From Glandiceps talaboti (lineage: Eukaryota > Hemichordata > Enteropneusta > Spengelidae): a DNA stretch of 64,000 nucleotides. The position numbers and the translations under genes were made by a program. The stretch spans positions 28,977,595 to 29,041,594 of the forward strand of contig NC_135549.1 in NCBI RefSeq assembly GCF_964340395.1, read 5' to 3'. Below are positions 45,201 through 58,622 of the stretch, piece after piece. The notes under the pieces were generated by a model, which was not told where the DNA came from, searched no databases, and was given only the letters and a program-made list of their open reading frames with translations. Position 1 is the stretch's first letter. Each line of letters opens with the position of its first letter.

Positions 45201-46130
45201 CATATCGATCCGAAGAGGGCGCTGTTTAATGCTCGTCCCTGGTACACATGGGTACACACACACTCGTGTAACTTGCCTGTGGTAGCACTAGTACACACGA
45301 TGCTGGCGGCACATCCATGATCATGCTGGTACATGGTACTGGTGCCATTGTAGTTTGAGTTGATGCCATGGTATAGTGTTTTGTTTTGTTTTGTTTCGGC
45401 GTTACTTATGTAGACCTTTGAGAAGAATCATTCAAAATTTTAATTTGATACTGCCCGGCAAAGGCGATGACACCAGAGACAAATTTACTTGACAATGTCA
45501 GCATATTATTTTTAGCCCACAGTCATACCTGGGCATTTTTTTCTGTCTGAGTTCTTCAGCATTTTAAATGCTGAAGAATATTTTACTTTTGGCCTGCAAT
45601 TGTTTTTAAATCCGCGCTCGAACCTCGCATAAAAAAGTTACCCCATGCTAGCAAGGATGAATCTGTCATCTTCCAGAAAATATATAGTCAAAATGTTGAT
45701 AAAGACATGCGAGAAGGTATATATTGTGAATAGATGAAATAGTAATATACATTTTGCCTTAACGTACTCACAACAAGATATGGGTATATATGAGTGAAAA
45801 CAATAAACATGTATAAACCATTCTACACACAGATATCGCCATCTCGAGCCAAATTTGATTCAAGGTTGATATATAGTTTGAATGTTGACATTCTTATTAT
45901 TGGTCAATCTAGTTCTTGAGGCAAAATTCCGGAATCACAAAATATAAATCTTGAATCAAATTAGGCGATAGTGACCATAGCTCCAATAAAGTTGAAGAAA
46001 AGGTGTTTATTTAGGCCTTGGGTTCAATATTCAATACAACATTTTACTTTATTTCACGACATAAAAAGATATTATTTTAGTTAAAATTCCAGTAAATTAG
46101 AAAGTTTCAGTTCGTCGCAACAAACACTTC
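45201..46130. other. Short intergenic region, EPHX1 3' end to ALAS promoter
   Basis: About 0.9 kb. TTTATT at 46006-46011 gives AATAAA on the minus strand about 120 bases after the EPHX1 stop and is the likely poly(A) signal. Nothing else is recognised. Confidence 0.5.
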
Positions 46131-47590
46131 TTATTTTACTGGGTTCATCTTTCTTGTTACAATTCTCCTGTTGAACAGTCTGATGTCGTCTGCTAGTAAT
46201 TCTGGTACTTCGAGAGCTGGAAAGTGGCCACCTCTTGGCATACGTGTATAACTAACCAAATCAAGATATATCTCTTTTGCCCAGGATTCAGGTAGGTGTC
46301 CGACCTCGTGCTTGAACGACGCGATGCCTGTAGGAACTCTACTTTGACGGCTGTAAAATAGAATAAACCAGAACACTCAATATTAGACTACAAACAATGG
46401 AAACTGATATGTTGGCAACTAAGATAGACACAAAGTAAAACAATCACCGCGACATATACGACTATAGGCTATTGAATTGACAGACGTTGGTGGCGTGATG
46501 TTTCTAATGACTTCCATGATTATGCTCTGTACATTTTTGGGACTTCCAATGTTTACACTAGCTTGATTACAGGGTGATTATCACCAGCACAACTAATTAG
46601 GCAACGCTATCACCCACTTGTATAATCTGCCACATCGAACAATATTATAGTTTTAGTTTGTATCTAGCTTGGCTTCCACAGTTTAATACATTCTATATAC
46701 AGTCACATTACCAAACAAGCGCCATATCTTCAAATGTACAAAACTCTCGATGATAAAGATTACACTTGCACCTTCAACTGTTATGTCCTTCAAGCATACA
46801 CGCCACAACTTACACGAGTTTACTGCTTGATGGGAATACTACTAAGATTGTTTTGACGTGGTCCATACGTATGCACCCAAGTTTTAGGCAATGACAGTTT
46901 TTTTTAGCAAAGATTTGGGGACACGGCTGTATGTTCTAGCAATTAGTTAGCAAACCCTGGTCTAAAGACGGGAACTCTAGGAGATGTACTACTTACAATA
47001 AGCTTACTGTCCCCATATCGTAGAAAATACTGATATGGAACCATCATGGTTAAAGACTGGGGATTTTACCATTAAAACACATTAGTCTGATAAATTGTTC
47101 AGTCAGATAAGACATAAATACTACCATACTATCATATTCAACTTCATATAGTGATGAAACTAAGAAAAAAATAAAAGTAAAATACCAACTAGACTCACTT
47201 CATAGGTTGTGCCATTGTCCGTGGAATACTTTCTTTGTAAAATCTGAGACAAGATGCTACATTGCCATTAATCCAGTATACCATAACATTGTTTAGTAAT
47301 TCATCCATTGTGTAATAACTCAATAATCCACCATCCTCTAAATCCATATGTGCCGGATTAGTCCATGCCACAAATTTTTCCATGATGTATGCAGCTAGAC
47401 CAATTGGAGAGTCATTGAATGCAAAACCTTAAAAAAAAAAGGAGAAGCCAAAAAGCTTAAATATAGTAATCTTTAATAATGCATAACATTTTCTCCGATC
47501 ACATTTAAATTTGTTATTATGTATGTATGTGTGTAAACAGAGTGATTATTTGTACAGACAGAGGATTAAATAACGTTGGTAGAATATGTA

Positions 47591-47646
<56 letters not shown>

Positions 47647-47785
47647 TACATACGTATGTATAATGTATGTATGTATGTATGTATGTATGTATGTATGTAT
47701 GTGTGTGTGTGTGTGTATGTATGTCCATGTATGTATGTATGTATGTATGTATGTATGTATGTATGTATGTATGTATGTATGTATA

Positions 47786-47834
<49 letters not shown>

Positions 47835-50800
47835 ACGTTCGTGCGTGCGCACGTGTGTAGATGGCCAGCCGACACATTGCATGAAAAATCAGTGAATCAG
47901 ATAATATATGAAAGGAAGTGACATTTTAATGTCACATCGGGATAACTACTCACCCATGATATATGATTTTTTAAAGAAAACATGTTATAACATCTTACCT
48001 GGTGTATCGGGTTTGGTTGAATGAATATTAAGATAGGCAGCCTCTTCATAGCGATGTCTAATGTACTTAGACACAGGGTAGAGGTGGTCTTTATCATCGT
48101 CATCAAAGTACAGTGATGGAAATATGTTAGAAATGACCCATTTCAAAGGTCCCAGTGGAGGTTGACCAAATGGCATATTAGTATGGTATCCTGCAAGACT
48201 AATACGATAATCCATTCTTATTTATTTGTAGTAACTCACATTTCTTACAAGTGATTTGCTACATCTAATTTCAGTACAGAAATTCTAGAGACACCAGTTG
48301 GAGGAGCCGGTAAAGGCGAGGCCAATGTTACCTATTAGGTGCTTCACACCTCTTGAAACTAATGGCCGCACAAAACTGAGGCCAGCTAGCTGTGCGAACA
48401 AAAGGAAGCTCCTGACATTAGTTATCTCCCATGATTCCTCGCTCCAGTGTCGAGTAGGCCTCTCCACGGCCAGATTTGCCAAGTTAAGAAAACTTCATTG
48501 TAAAGAGGTTGTATGGGGAGGGTTAGTGAATATGATTTTCTGAGTCCCAAATCATAATAATTAAAGAAATGTAGGGTCGATTGTTTGCTAAATCAATATA
48601 GTCTTCGACCAATAATATCACGTCATGTCACATCACGTCACGTCACGTCACGTCACGTCACGTCATATCATACTAGTATATCAATCACATCACGTCACAT
48701 CACATCACATCATCACATCACATCACATGATCACTGTGACATCACGTCACATCACGAAATAAATTCAAAAAATGCGCACACGTGATTTAATATATAAGTC
48801 TGATTATGACGAAGAAAAATTATTACAAAGAAATCAATTTTTTATATATAGAACTATGACTTAACATTAATGAACAAAAACCATGATTTTTTCTCACCTT
48901 GGTCTGATATAAGTGAGAGCGACCCCAATGACTGAACCCCAATCACCACCCTGATAGTAATAGTTATCATGTCCAAGTCTTGTCATCAGTTTATCAAATA
49001 TACGGGCAGTATCATAGAGATCCAAACCTGTAAGAACAAAACATAATTATATATAAATAATATCCTCCAATATTGTCTTCGTTCTGATAAAACGAGTGAC
49101 CTGAGGGGCCTTGTCACTACGAGTGCAAAACAAATTACAGTGACAAGACCTTTAGGTCATGAGTATGAATGAAGCAAAACAATTGGGAATAATAAAATCA
49201 TATCCCTTCAATCATCATTTGTGAAAAATTTGGGGAAAATAATGTTGACTTTGAACGTTTTGACTTATATTTCATGCACCACACAACCAATGACGTAGAC
49301 ACGAGTTGTCGTGACGTAGAACGACCAGGGTATATAAAAACACTTCGCGTTCAATCTCGTTTATGTGTAAATCAGAGCTGTGATACAACCTACGAATTAT
49401 TAACCTATTCACTTGTGCTCTTATTGGCATCAGTTTACTACTATATCACCGACATTTCGTATAAGGCTTTTACATATATATGCAGCTCAAAGTGTCGTTG
49501 AAATTCTGCGTCAAATGTGAACAACACCGGGGAACAACATTATATCATATCGCATACCGCATTAGAAACACATGTATAATTTCAGTCACATTCATTCATT
49601 CATTCATTCATTCATTCATTCATTCATTCATTCATTCATCCATTCATTTATTCATTCATTCATCCATCCATCCACTGGTAACAGGGCTACGTAAAAGCCT
49701 TTATTTACACAACATTTCGGTGGCATGTGACCGGTCATCAGCGCACTGTCTAAAACACTGCAGGAACTGTCGTGATGTTAATATTGTTTTTTATGCTGTT
49801 GGAGTTTGTGTTGTTGTTATTGTTATTGCTGTTGTTATTGTTGATTTGTTTTTGTTACGGTTGCCACCAGTACGGGTCCAAATATTACTTGTAATGTATA
49901 CATTGGCCAACCGTTAATAATTATATTTAAAATGGTGTGTTGATAGAAGCAAAACACACCGTTGTATGTATGGTGGCATCCCAGTGGTACTGTCTATTTT
50001 AACTATTACTACGGGGGTTGTAATTAACACTTCCAATTATGTATGAAGGGCCATAGTTCGATAAATTGAGAATCATCTTCTCATACTCTGCTCTAAATTC
50101 CCGCTCCAAGGCCAAAAAAATATGGTAGACTGATACTAGATAGCCTTCAAGTTTTTGTACTAGGCCTTGGAAAATGACGTACACACCAATGAAATACCAT
50201 CAACTCACAGACACGGATAAACATGCCCTAGTGCGTAATCAACCACAGTATCACATCAGTATATCATGCCATTTGTAAAATCGTACTTGTGAAATATACA
50301 GTTCAGAAAATACAAAGATAGGAAAGTTTAATATATTTCCAAAACAAAAAATGTAATCTATGGGTATATAAGTTTTTGTCAGTAGTTACCATACCTGGCT
50401 TATGTGGAGCTTCAGAAAGACCGAACCCTGGTATGGATGGGATAACCACTTCAAAAGCGTCATCCTCTGTGCCTCCATGATTTAAGGGGTCTGTCAGCAT
50501 TGGGATAATCTTGTAGAATTCCGTGAATGAACCAGGCCATCCATGAACCATAACTATTGGTTTAACTTTACCAGCTTCGACTCCTTTCGCTTTCACATGA
50601 ACATAATGTACATCGATGCCTTCAATGTTTGTTTTAAATTGATCAAACCCATTCAGAATTTCTTCTTGTTTTCGCCAATCGTACTTATTCATCCAATATT
50701 CGAGTACTGTTTTCATATACGTCGGATTAAACCCATAATGGAAGTTGGAGTTTTCCAGTGGTTCAAAAAATCGAGTGCGATTCAATCTAGATTTGAGGTC

Positions 50801-50992
50801 CAGCAGAACTGCGTCGTCGACGTGTAACTCAAACTTTCGTATCGTCGTGTCTTCGACACTGGGCTTGTCTCCGGCTCCCCACCAGCCATCACCGTACTCT
50901 ATAGGTTCTGGTCGTTTCGTAAGAAACCCACACTTATACAGTCCAATAACTATAGCAACCAATATCATAAATATTGCAATTTTGCGACCCAT
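46131..50992 (-). CDS. EPHX1: Microsomal epoxide hydrolase, EPHX1 type, 5 coding exons
   Basis: Alpha/beta-hydrolase that opens epoxides to trans-diols, anchored in the ER membrane. Exons (minus): 50395-50992, 48898-49027, 47999-48198, 47199-47427, 46131-46350. All are GT-AG; 1377 nt, 458 residues (human 455). ATG 50992 is used because the longer frame starts only at a TTG. Order: hydrophobic anchor at about 5-20, the EHN domain with EYGDGWWG and FHYGFNPTYM, oxyanion motif HGWPGSFTEFYKIIP, nucleophile elbow GGDWG with D228, lid tyrosine in NVMVYW, then acid E401 and base H428 (RGGHF). The E401-H428 spacing equals the human E404-H431 spacing, so the catalytic set is intact. The exon 2-3 join uses TATTAG|T, preferred over TTGCAG|G because only it keeps the frame. 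Confidence 0.97.
47520..47835. repeat. Compound (GT)n/(GTAT)n microsatellite, EPHX1 intron 3
   Basis: Alternating GT runs and GTAT tetramer runs over about 300 bp. It gives long His/Thr- or Cys/Val-rich frames on both strands that are not genes. Confidence 0.97.
48605..48760. repeat. Pentanucleotide (CGTCA)n and related TCACA repeats, EPHX1 intron 2
   Basis: CGTCA is repeated perfectly around 48637-48665, followed by degenerate CACAT/CATCA units to about 48757. Confidence 0.9.
49590..49672. repeat. (CATT)n microsatellite, EPHX1 intron 1
   Basis: TTCA tetramers with a few CATC variants near the right end. Confidence 0.95.
49999..50190 (-). pseudogene. Heme-oxygenase-like fragment inside EPHX1 intron 1
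   Basis: A minus-strand frame reading FQGLVQKLEGYLVSVYHIFL and then ALEREFRAEYEK resembles the heme oxygenase segment of helices around the LYHIYxALEEE motif, which packs near the heme. Similarity covers about 35 residues and then fades to a stop. I see no convincing acceptor in front and no second HO block nearby. It is probably a relic, possibly of a retrocopy, in the same orientation as the host gene. Chance resemblance cannot be excluded. Confidence 0.4.
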
Positions 50993-51358
50993 ACTGCGAT
51001 CAGGTTTCAAATTGTCAGTGGAAGATCCATGTACTATTACAGACGATTGACTATAGCGAGTATGGTAAGTTAGCAGTATCAATCCGGAGGTACCCTGTCA
51101 ATGATAATCATTGATGACCCTAACTACCAATTTAGATCAATACTCCCTAGCTAAATGCAACTGAATATATACCTATATCAAATATATATAAAGAAAGTAC
51201 TGAAAAAAAACACCCTAACCTGTCCACACTTTAGACATGTGATTCCACTATACTTGCTAACATAACCTGAGACGTGTGACCTCACTATATATAGTAGAAC
51301 AGTATGAAAGAGTATCGTGGAGTCGCAGGTACATGTACCATGTCAACCAACCTGTCCT

Positions 51359-51360
<2 letters not shown>

Positions 51361-51420
<60 letters not shown>
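51361..51420. repeat. (CA)n microsatellite
   Basis: Uninterrupted CA run of about 60 bp. Confidence 0.97.
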
Positions 51421-51423
<3 letters not shown>

Positions 51424-52224
51424 CTTTATTCTGTTTGTGCTTGAATCGTCATATGGGTATTGAAAGTTTCGTAGAGCGAGGTGATCATGACAAAAAACCA
51501 CGTAAACTAAGCTTACACATGTATATAGAGCATGATTTCTTTGTAAAAAAAAAAAAAGATTTGACGACCTATATTTTAGATTTTAATAAGATTGATGTGA
51601 ATCTACATTCAGTGTCTGCCAGTGTGTACACCTTTTGTTTGTCTAGTTAATAACTGGCTACATATCCTACAATATCACACATGAGGAAATGATATGTATA
51701 TAAATACATTTTGTTTTATTATTTAGTGGTAAGCCTCTTTCTGACTTTAAAAATGAACAGCACATTTAAGTTTGCACTCTGACTCTCATTAACTCTAATT
51801 GTGCATCTCTAAGTATTCACGGAACGGGTCATGTGAATGATACTGGTAGTTTTACAAGCTGTAATGTTATTGTTAGTCACATGTATTAGTCAAATGGTGG
51901 TTTTAAAACTCATATCAGGCTATTGTTTTCTAAACCAAAGTTCAAAGTAATTGTCATGTTGATGATTTTGAGGTTCGTAGCTTGATTTAGAGACGCGTCT
52001 TATACTTTGATGTGATTGATTTAAAATTAAATGTCAGGGTGCATAATTGTTCATTACTAGACTGAATATGAAATACATTGCAACTAGACAAAGAAAGCAG
52101 TTTGGAAGATATGCAGGTTGTATATACGTGTACATGATATACACATAAAGATACAACCATATCTTGCTATTACAACCATTTCAATCGTTAATGAGTTTGT
52201 AATATATATGATATATATGTGATA

Positions 52225-52434
<210 letters not shown>

Positions 52435-52850
52435 ACCTCCATTTTAGACAGGTCAAGTGTTACATGGTTGGTGAAATTAAGATTTCTTTTAGCTTAGTAA
52501 GCATGGTAAATGCTGATCAGACAAAATCAGCTTCACGTTTGTTTCTGTTTTTCATAACTTGTAGTTTTGTGTAAAAACAAATACCCCCACGCCCACCCCC
52601 CACCCAAGTAGAAAGAGGAATAAAGAAATTTAAATTGGGTGATGTACACAACTTGAAGAAATGAAGAATAAATATACCATCCAATGCAAATTAATCAGAC
52701 GAGACAACAAGTCATTTATAGAAAATACGTTATATATTATCTTTATAATATCTCATCTCTTTTATCAAAAGTAATGTAATCAAATAAACACAATAAATAA
52801 AGAATTATAAAAATTCTTAAAACTGAGTGATATTAATAAAGTACTCATAG

Positions 52851-55331
52851 TTAATGTTTGAAATGAGCCTTGACAGAGGCGACTGTACTCCTAGCTCTAT
52901 TGATAACTCTCCTGAACAAACCCCTACAAAGAAAAGAAAAGAAAGTACATATAGTAAAAGGTAAAGAAAAGAAAACAATTTGTGAAAAGTTGCATTTAGA
53001 GAGGGGAACCGTAAAATTTGTTCTGAATACTTTCAAACATATATAGCGCCAAAAACAGTCAATTTTAAACACGTGTGTATAATACCCACTCCCCCGCGTT
53101 TCGGATTATAGTAGAAGCATGGAAGCAGCTGTCTTTAATGTGACCATTCTTGTCTATACTCACTTGTGTTGTCGGGTTTGTCGTCTTCTGATTTTAAAGC
53201 ACCCATTTGTTGGTGTAAAGACAGTCTCGTTGTCATCAAACAAGTCACCGTGAATATCAGATCTAAGTCTTTTGGTGACAGGTGTTGATGTATGAATATC
53301 ACTGAAATGAACAACCGATGAGATTAGAATAATGTCATCATTGTGTTGGATTAAGTAATTTAAGGTGAAAGCAATAGATGTGATGAAAATATAGACTAGA
53401 TAAAATAATACTTTGGGTTGAATTTCATCATGTACCCCGTTCAAAACACACTCCCTTCTCTTCAAAAAAAGGTACATGGTGTGAAAGACGTGTCATTCAA
53501 ATTTTATTCACAAAACATGTTCACTTCGATATGCGACAAGTTTGAAGAATATAAATTGTTAAATGTGTAGTGAACCAAAGTCCCCACGACTGCATCCATT
53601 ATGCCCTCTGTCACAGACGTTATTTTCATGGACGGTCCCGGTCTGTATCTTCCCGTGTATCAAACACAGTCACGCTATAAACGGACTAAATAATCGTATC
53701 ATTTTTTTGAGATTTAGTGCAGAGTAAGATTTTAGACTTACTAATCGAGACTTCTCTTTCTTGGGTTGGAGCACATTGACTGTGACAATACTAATGGACT
53801 GTATGGTAGAACTGGTTTACATGGTGCTTTGTTGTGATTGGTTGACGTTGTGTCACATGGTGTGACTACAAGAGTTGATGGCGTGGATTGTAAGTAATAC
53901 GGAGAGGTTGTAGACCAAGGATTGTGGTATTCAAATTGTAATCTGAAAGGAAAGGTTATGAAAGATTTATTTTTTTAAATGAAATATATAGTATTCGTAA
54001 CTGTAAATATCTGAATAAAGTTTACCAGTAATCGATATTTTAATGTTCTGTGCAACCGCTGGTTTTTCTCTTGTCACAGACTATTTATCATCAGAGATGT
54101 CGGGAAAGCCTAAATTAGTATAAAGATAATTATTTGAAGACATTGCTTGTACCCACCTATCACTATACTCAGCTTCATCTGATAACGAGAAATCTGGATA
54201 CGTTGTACCCCATCTTGTCATGGGGGATGCAAAGTAAATACACGGGTCATATCTACTAGGAGTCTGACCAATACTAGTATTAGATTGAGTCTGGAGATGA
54301 AAGGATAGAGGAGAAATTAAAATATACAGTTTATACAACAAGATGACTGAGCTACTAAAAACAAAAACAAAACATTATCACGTAGTATAATTGAAATTAG
54401 CATTTTTGTAAAAAGCACACATCAGCAGTTTAATGGACGTACTTGTGATATACTAGTTGTATCAAATACTTACATAGTGTTCTGAGTTGTTTATCAAACT
54501 TTCTGGTTGTTCGATGGATGATTCCGGTATATATTGACATTGCTGAGGAACAAGAAAACAAATATTACATGTAACATGGACACCTTCTGAGTACCAATGA
54601 CAAAGTAAGGCAGGCCTACAGAGTAAGCCTATTAGCGACACATGCAACTTTGACCTTGAGGAAATATTTAGGACCAAAAACAATCGTAGGTATGTTGTGT
54701 AAGAGATTGCGATACATACAAGAAGTATGCAATAGTTAATTACTCTTCTAATGTGTAGAAATAAAATAAATATTTAACTTCGAGACCTGCACGAAATTCT
54801 ATATTTCGACGAACGACGGTGAGAATCAACCTTTATATATCGGTTAAAATTCTATATTTCATACCAGTACATCTCACAGATAGGCTAACTATTTAGTAAT
54901 TTCTGACTTAAAGCTTGCAAATATACAAAGTTTTGATTGTGTTGCTATGGAAATAATTCGTTTTCCCTTCTTGAAAAATATTTCATAAATGTTTATATAT
55001 ATGTCTTACCAATTGTTCATATTGAGTTGCAGAAAGGAACTCTCGAGGTACAATATCTGCAATTTCTGCAGCTACTCGGATAATATCTGAGTGAAAGAGA
55101 TAACATATAAAGGGTGGACCTTCAGTAAGATAGGGTAGCGACAAATTGGCGGACAGTGCCTTTTCAAATGTATTGTTCGAAATATCTGCATTGCTTCACC
55201 CTGATCAGGAATCGTCTTTAAGCTTATACAGATCACAATCGATATTTTTATCACTCCAGAAATAATAGCATTTGAAAATAGTTACCATTTAAATCATCAC
55301 TCCTACCTTTACTCTGAATCTCTGTCATCAT
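52851..55331 (-). CDS. Uncharacterised 238-residue basic protein, 7 coding exons
   Basis: I do not recognise this family. Exons (minus): 55307-55331, 55010-55086, 54474-54542, 54157-54290, 53742-53942, 53164-53301, 52851-52923. All junctions are GT-AG and the join is 717 nt, a whole number of codons from ATG 55331 to TAA at 52851. Seven small exons chaining in frame is strong evidence for a real gene. The first coding exon is only 25 nt. The protein has an N-terminal helix-like stretch (DIIRVAAEIADIVPREFLSA), a polar Ser/Thr/Pro-rich middle with a cluster of aromatics, and three basic clusters: NPRKRSLD, VTKRLRSD and KIRRRQTRQHK. The tail RRVINRARSTVASVKAHFKH looks amphipathic. The basic clusters suggest nuclear location; no catalytic domain or membrane segment is seen. 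SP and TP pairs suggest phosphorylation, but this is inference. Confidence 0.8.
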
Positions 55332-56768
55332 GTTGCAATGTAACTTTTTTCAAGTGTCTTGGTAAATTACTCGTGAAATATCGTAATAGATACAGAAAAC
55401 TTTGTCAGCAATCGTTAACGTTAGTAGTACGCTTGTGTAAGAATCACCCGGCATGCATTCTGGTAAACAAAGCGTCATAGCAACATCATGTTACCAGGCA
55501 CCATCGCAACGTTTCTTCTCAGCGCGTCCCTACGATGATGAACGATGATGAGCGTCCGTACCATGCAGTAGGATTCTATATTGGGGCAAATTAACCACAC
55601 GTGTGTTTGGATATTTCAGTTATTGTGACAGTTTGCGATATTGTGTTTTTGACACGTCTCGCCAAAAATACGCCGGTTACGAGATTAGGCCCCTACAAAT
55701 GATTCGATGGGCAGGTGTTGATCGAGTATTGAAGACCTTTACTATCGATAGTAGGACTTGGAAGAGGATAACCACCAAGTTTGAATCTATGATCTTTTAT
55801 GAAGAAATGTAAAATACACGAGAAGAGATTGTTGTGTGTGATCTTTATAGACCGACACTAGTTCCTTGGTGGATTTTGAGTCTCACTGTCTTCAGATGTT
55901 TTGAGTTAGGCTGGGGTCAGAATTTACGGAGATGGGGGGGGGGGGTGAGGAGAAATTATTTTGGTCAAAATCTTTTTCGTAGCCCCCCCCCCCTTCACAC
56001 TCTCAAAAAGATTTCATGCCCCCCCCCCCGCCGGAAATGAATCCTAGATTTTTCGTAGCCCCCCCCCCTCCCGGCTACACATATTTTAATGTCATTATAA
56101 TATACCCCCCCCCTTCACTTCAGAGATGTACATTAAACTAACAGTGGAAATGAACTTCAGCGTCCATACATAACAATGAGAGATTACAAACTTTAAAAAC
56201 AAAATTTCTCAGTTACTAAGTACTACCAAGTATGGACTTAGGAGTTTACCGTGACCCGACTGTTTCGCAATCGCAAGTCTATGTTCTTTCAACGATCAGC
56301 TTCATTTGCTCCATGATTGTTTTGTTTATTTGATTTAATATCCGCCAAAGATAACACCTTGAAAGAAAGAACTCTTTTCGTCGGAATAGCGCCCCCAAAG
56401 TCTAATATGAATTTCACGTTTCACGAATATGATCGTAGTATACGGTGACGTTAACATTCCCATTTCAATTTATGTATAAATATGGTACACAACACACACT
56501 AGTAGTTTGGATTACATGCATTATGAATTAGGATTACACAAATTCTTATTAAAATCTCAGAAAAGTGTCACGGAGATAATTTCATTGCATGTACGTCTTA
56601 TAAAGAATTCTTTCAAATTTAAACATTAATCTCTGACTGAAGGACAAGCTAATAACCCCCTAAGGGGAGGCGGTTAGTTCTATACCTGATTGAAATTGTG
56701 CAATTTTCAATTATATTTTTTTTACACTGTAAAGGGGAAGAACACACCAGACGGCGTTACTAGTAATG

Positions 56769-56863
56769 TAGTCTCGGTCACCCAGCCTACTAGTACCACC
56801 GCAAACGTGGGGTGGTCTCGTAGGCAGAGCCTCCAGCGGCGAGAGACTGGGTAACCTAGACTA
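56769..56863. mobile_element. 95-bp inverted-repeat element bounded by TA
   Basis: The left end TAGTCTCGGTCACCCAG pairs with the right end CTGGGTAACCTAGACTA, with two mismatches in the 16-bp arms. The outermost TA on both sides is compatible with a TA target-site duplication, as in Tc1/mariner-type MITEs. Confidence 0.65.
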
Positions 56864-58510
56864 AAAATAATGTAGTTAGATAAGAAATGGGTCAATGTAA
56901 AATGTCACACTTTCCTAATTTCCATTTTCTAAAATATGGCGCCCCCCCCCGAGGACTGAGTTGGAAAAAGTCACTGCCCTATTACCCCCCCCCCCCATTT
57001 GTAATTACTAAAGGTTAACGTTCCCTTCAAAGTGTGACCATGGTAACGTACAGTAACTGTCATGCTACGTTGCTTTGGAAGTACTAGTGTTACGAGTCAC
57101 AGATCTAAATTATATCCATTCAGGATATTTTGGTATGAACTCTAAATTGAAGTCAAAACCGCTTTGTACATACAGTGACATTTTGTTACGTAACAACATA
57201 GGTCTACGACATCGCAACATCGCTATTTCGGAATTGTTTGTACCAGGTACGATTGAACTGTCAACAAGTTTTAATATGTCATGACTATTTTATGTTCTTT
57301 GCGATATGAACTTGTATTACTAATCTAGAGAAGGTGATTGGATATTAGATCTCAGATGATGTCTTTCATACTCTAAGAATAGAGATGTGTATAAACTTTG
57401 AAATGTACAGTATTTAAGTTGGGTTTTTAGCCCATCTGAGGGGCGGAGACGGAGATTGGTCACGATGTAATAAAATCAACCAAGTGGTTAGCTTGGCGTT
57501 CGTTGAACCAGATACGTATGTTTCGTTGTGAGTTCTACTCAACACAATCCAAGTCGGTACGGTACCTCGTATAAGAGATGGTTTGAGAAGAAACTATAGT
57601 TGGTCGGCTAATTCAACGTTATAGTCTTATATGGAACAGACTGACGATTGCAACAGCAGTGAGTTTATTTTGAGAGGAAGTCTTGAGTTACGAATTTTTT
57701 TTTTAATGGAGCCAAATTATAATATTAAAAGATAGAAATGGAATAAATCTATCGAACACTAATTACCTTGTTGCATTGTAAGTCAGAAAATTATCCAGGA
57801 ACTGAATCTTTGTATATTGTAGAGGTTGTACAGGGGTGTCCCCGGGCCCCTCCCGCCGTTGAATTTTTGTTGTTGACATTTTGGGTCCAAAAGTAAGCGC
57901 TCTGGCATGGTGCTATATTGTTTAAAATCGTACTTCAGATCAACCTTGTCAAGTGTACGAGCACGTGCGGCCGGTGGCACAGCTTGATGAAATATATGTG
58001 TACGTATCTTTAATTGCACTATTAAAAGCGGGGGAAAAATTGGTTGTTTCTGATAACATGGCCTCAGAGAATAGGGTAGTTAGGTCGGGATTTTATTTTA
58101 TTTTATCTCATCTTTTTAATTAATTTTTTTTGTGTCAAAAATATTGCTTAGACCCAAAACTAAACGAAAATGTCGGTCGGAATACACCTTCTGTGATAGT
58201 GTGACGAAATATGTACAGATATTACTGGAGAAAGAAAACAGAAGTGCATGAAGGTCAAGAAGACAAAGAATTTCGAACATCTTTTTAAAAACAATATTGA
58301 GGGTCGTTGGCTTAAACTAGGGACGGTCGGGTCATCGGAAACACTCAATTTTTTTTATTTTGCCTAAGCCTACAGCTCTCTTTTTTGCTCATTTTATGAA
58401 TTGAGTGCGAATTCATCGTTTTTATGAAATGAGCTTGTGAAAAGTCCCTCATATATGTTCTCTGGAATTCAGGAAAATGCTATTATCTTTCATGATCATG
58501 ATCATGACTC

Positions 58511-58511
58511 A

Positions 58512-58543
<32 letters not shown>

Positions 58544-58576
58544 ACCACCACCACCACCACCACCACCACCACCACC

Positions 58577-58622
<46 letters not shown>
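58511..58622. repeat. Compound (CCG)n(CCA)n(CAA)n trinucleotide array
   Basis: Three trinucleotide runs follow one another, each one substitution from the next, about 300 bp upstream of the M1 peptidase start codon. The Pro/Gln or Val/Ala frames across it are artefacts. Confidence 0.97.

Noticed and set aside
47517-47921. Several frames over 80 codons on both strands
   Set aside because: All are GT/GTAT microsatellite translations.
48605-48760. Possible CRISPR-like array
   Set aside because: Short degenerate pentamers without unique spacers in an animal intron; it is a microsatellite.
50993-51082. Longer EPHX1 N-terminus
   Set aside because: The frame begins at a TTG, and the hydrophobic anchor follows directly after ATG 50992, as in the family.
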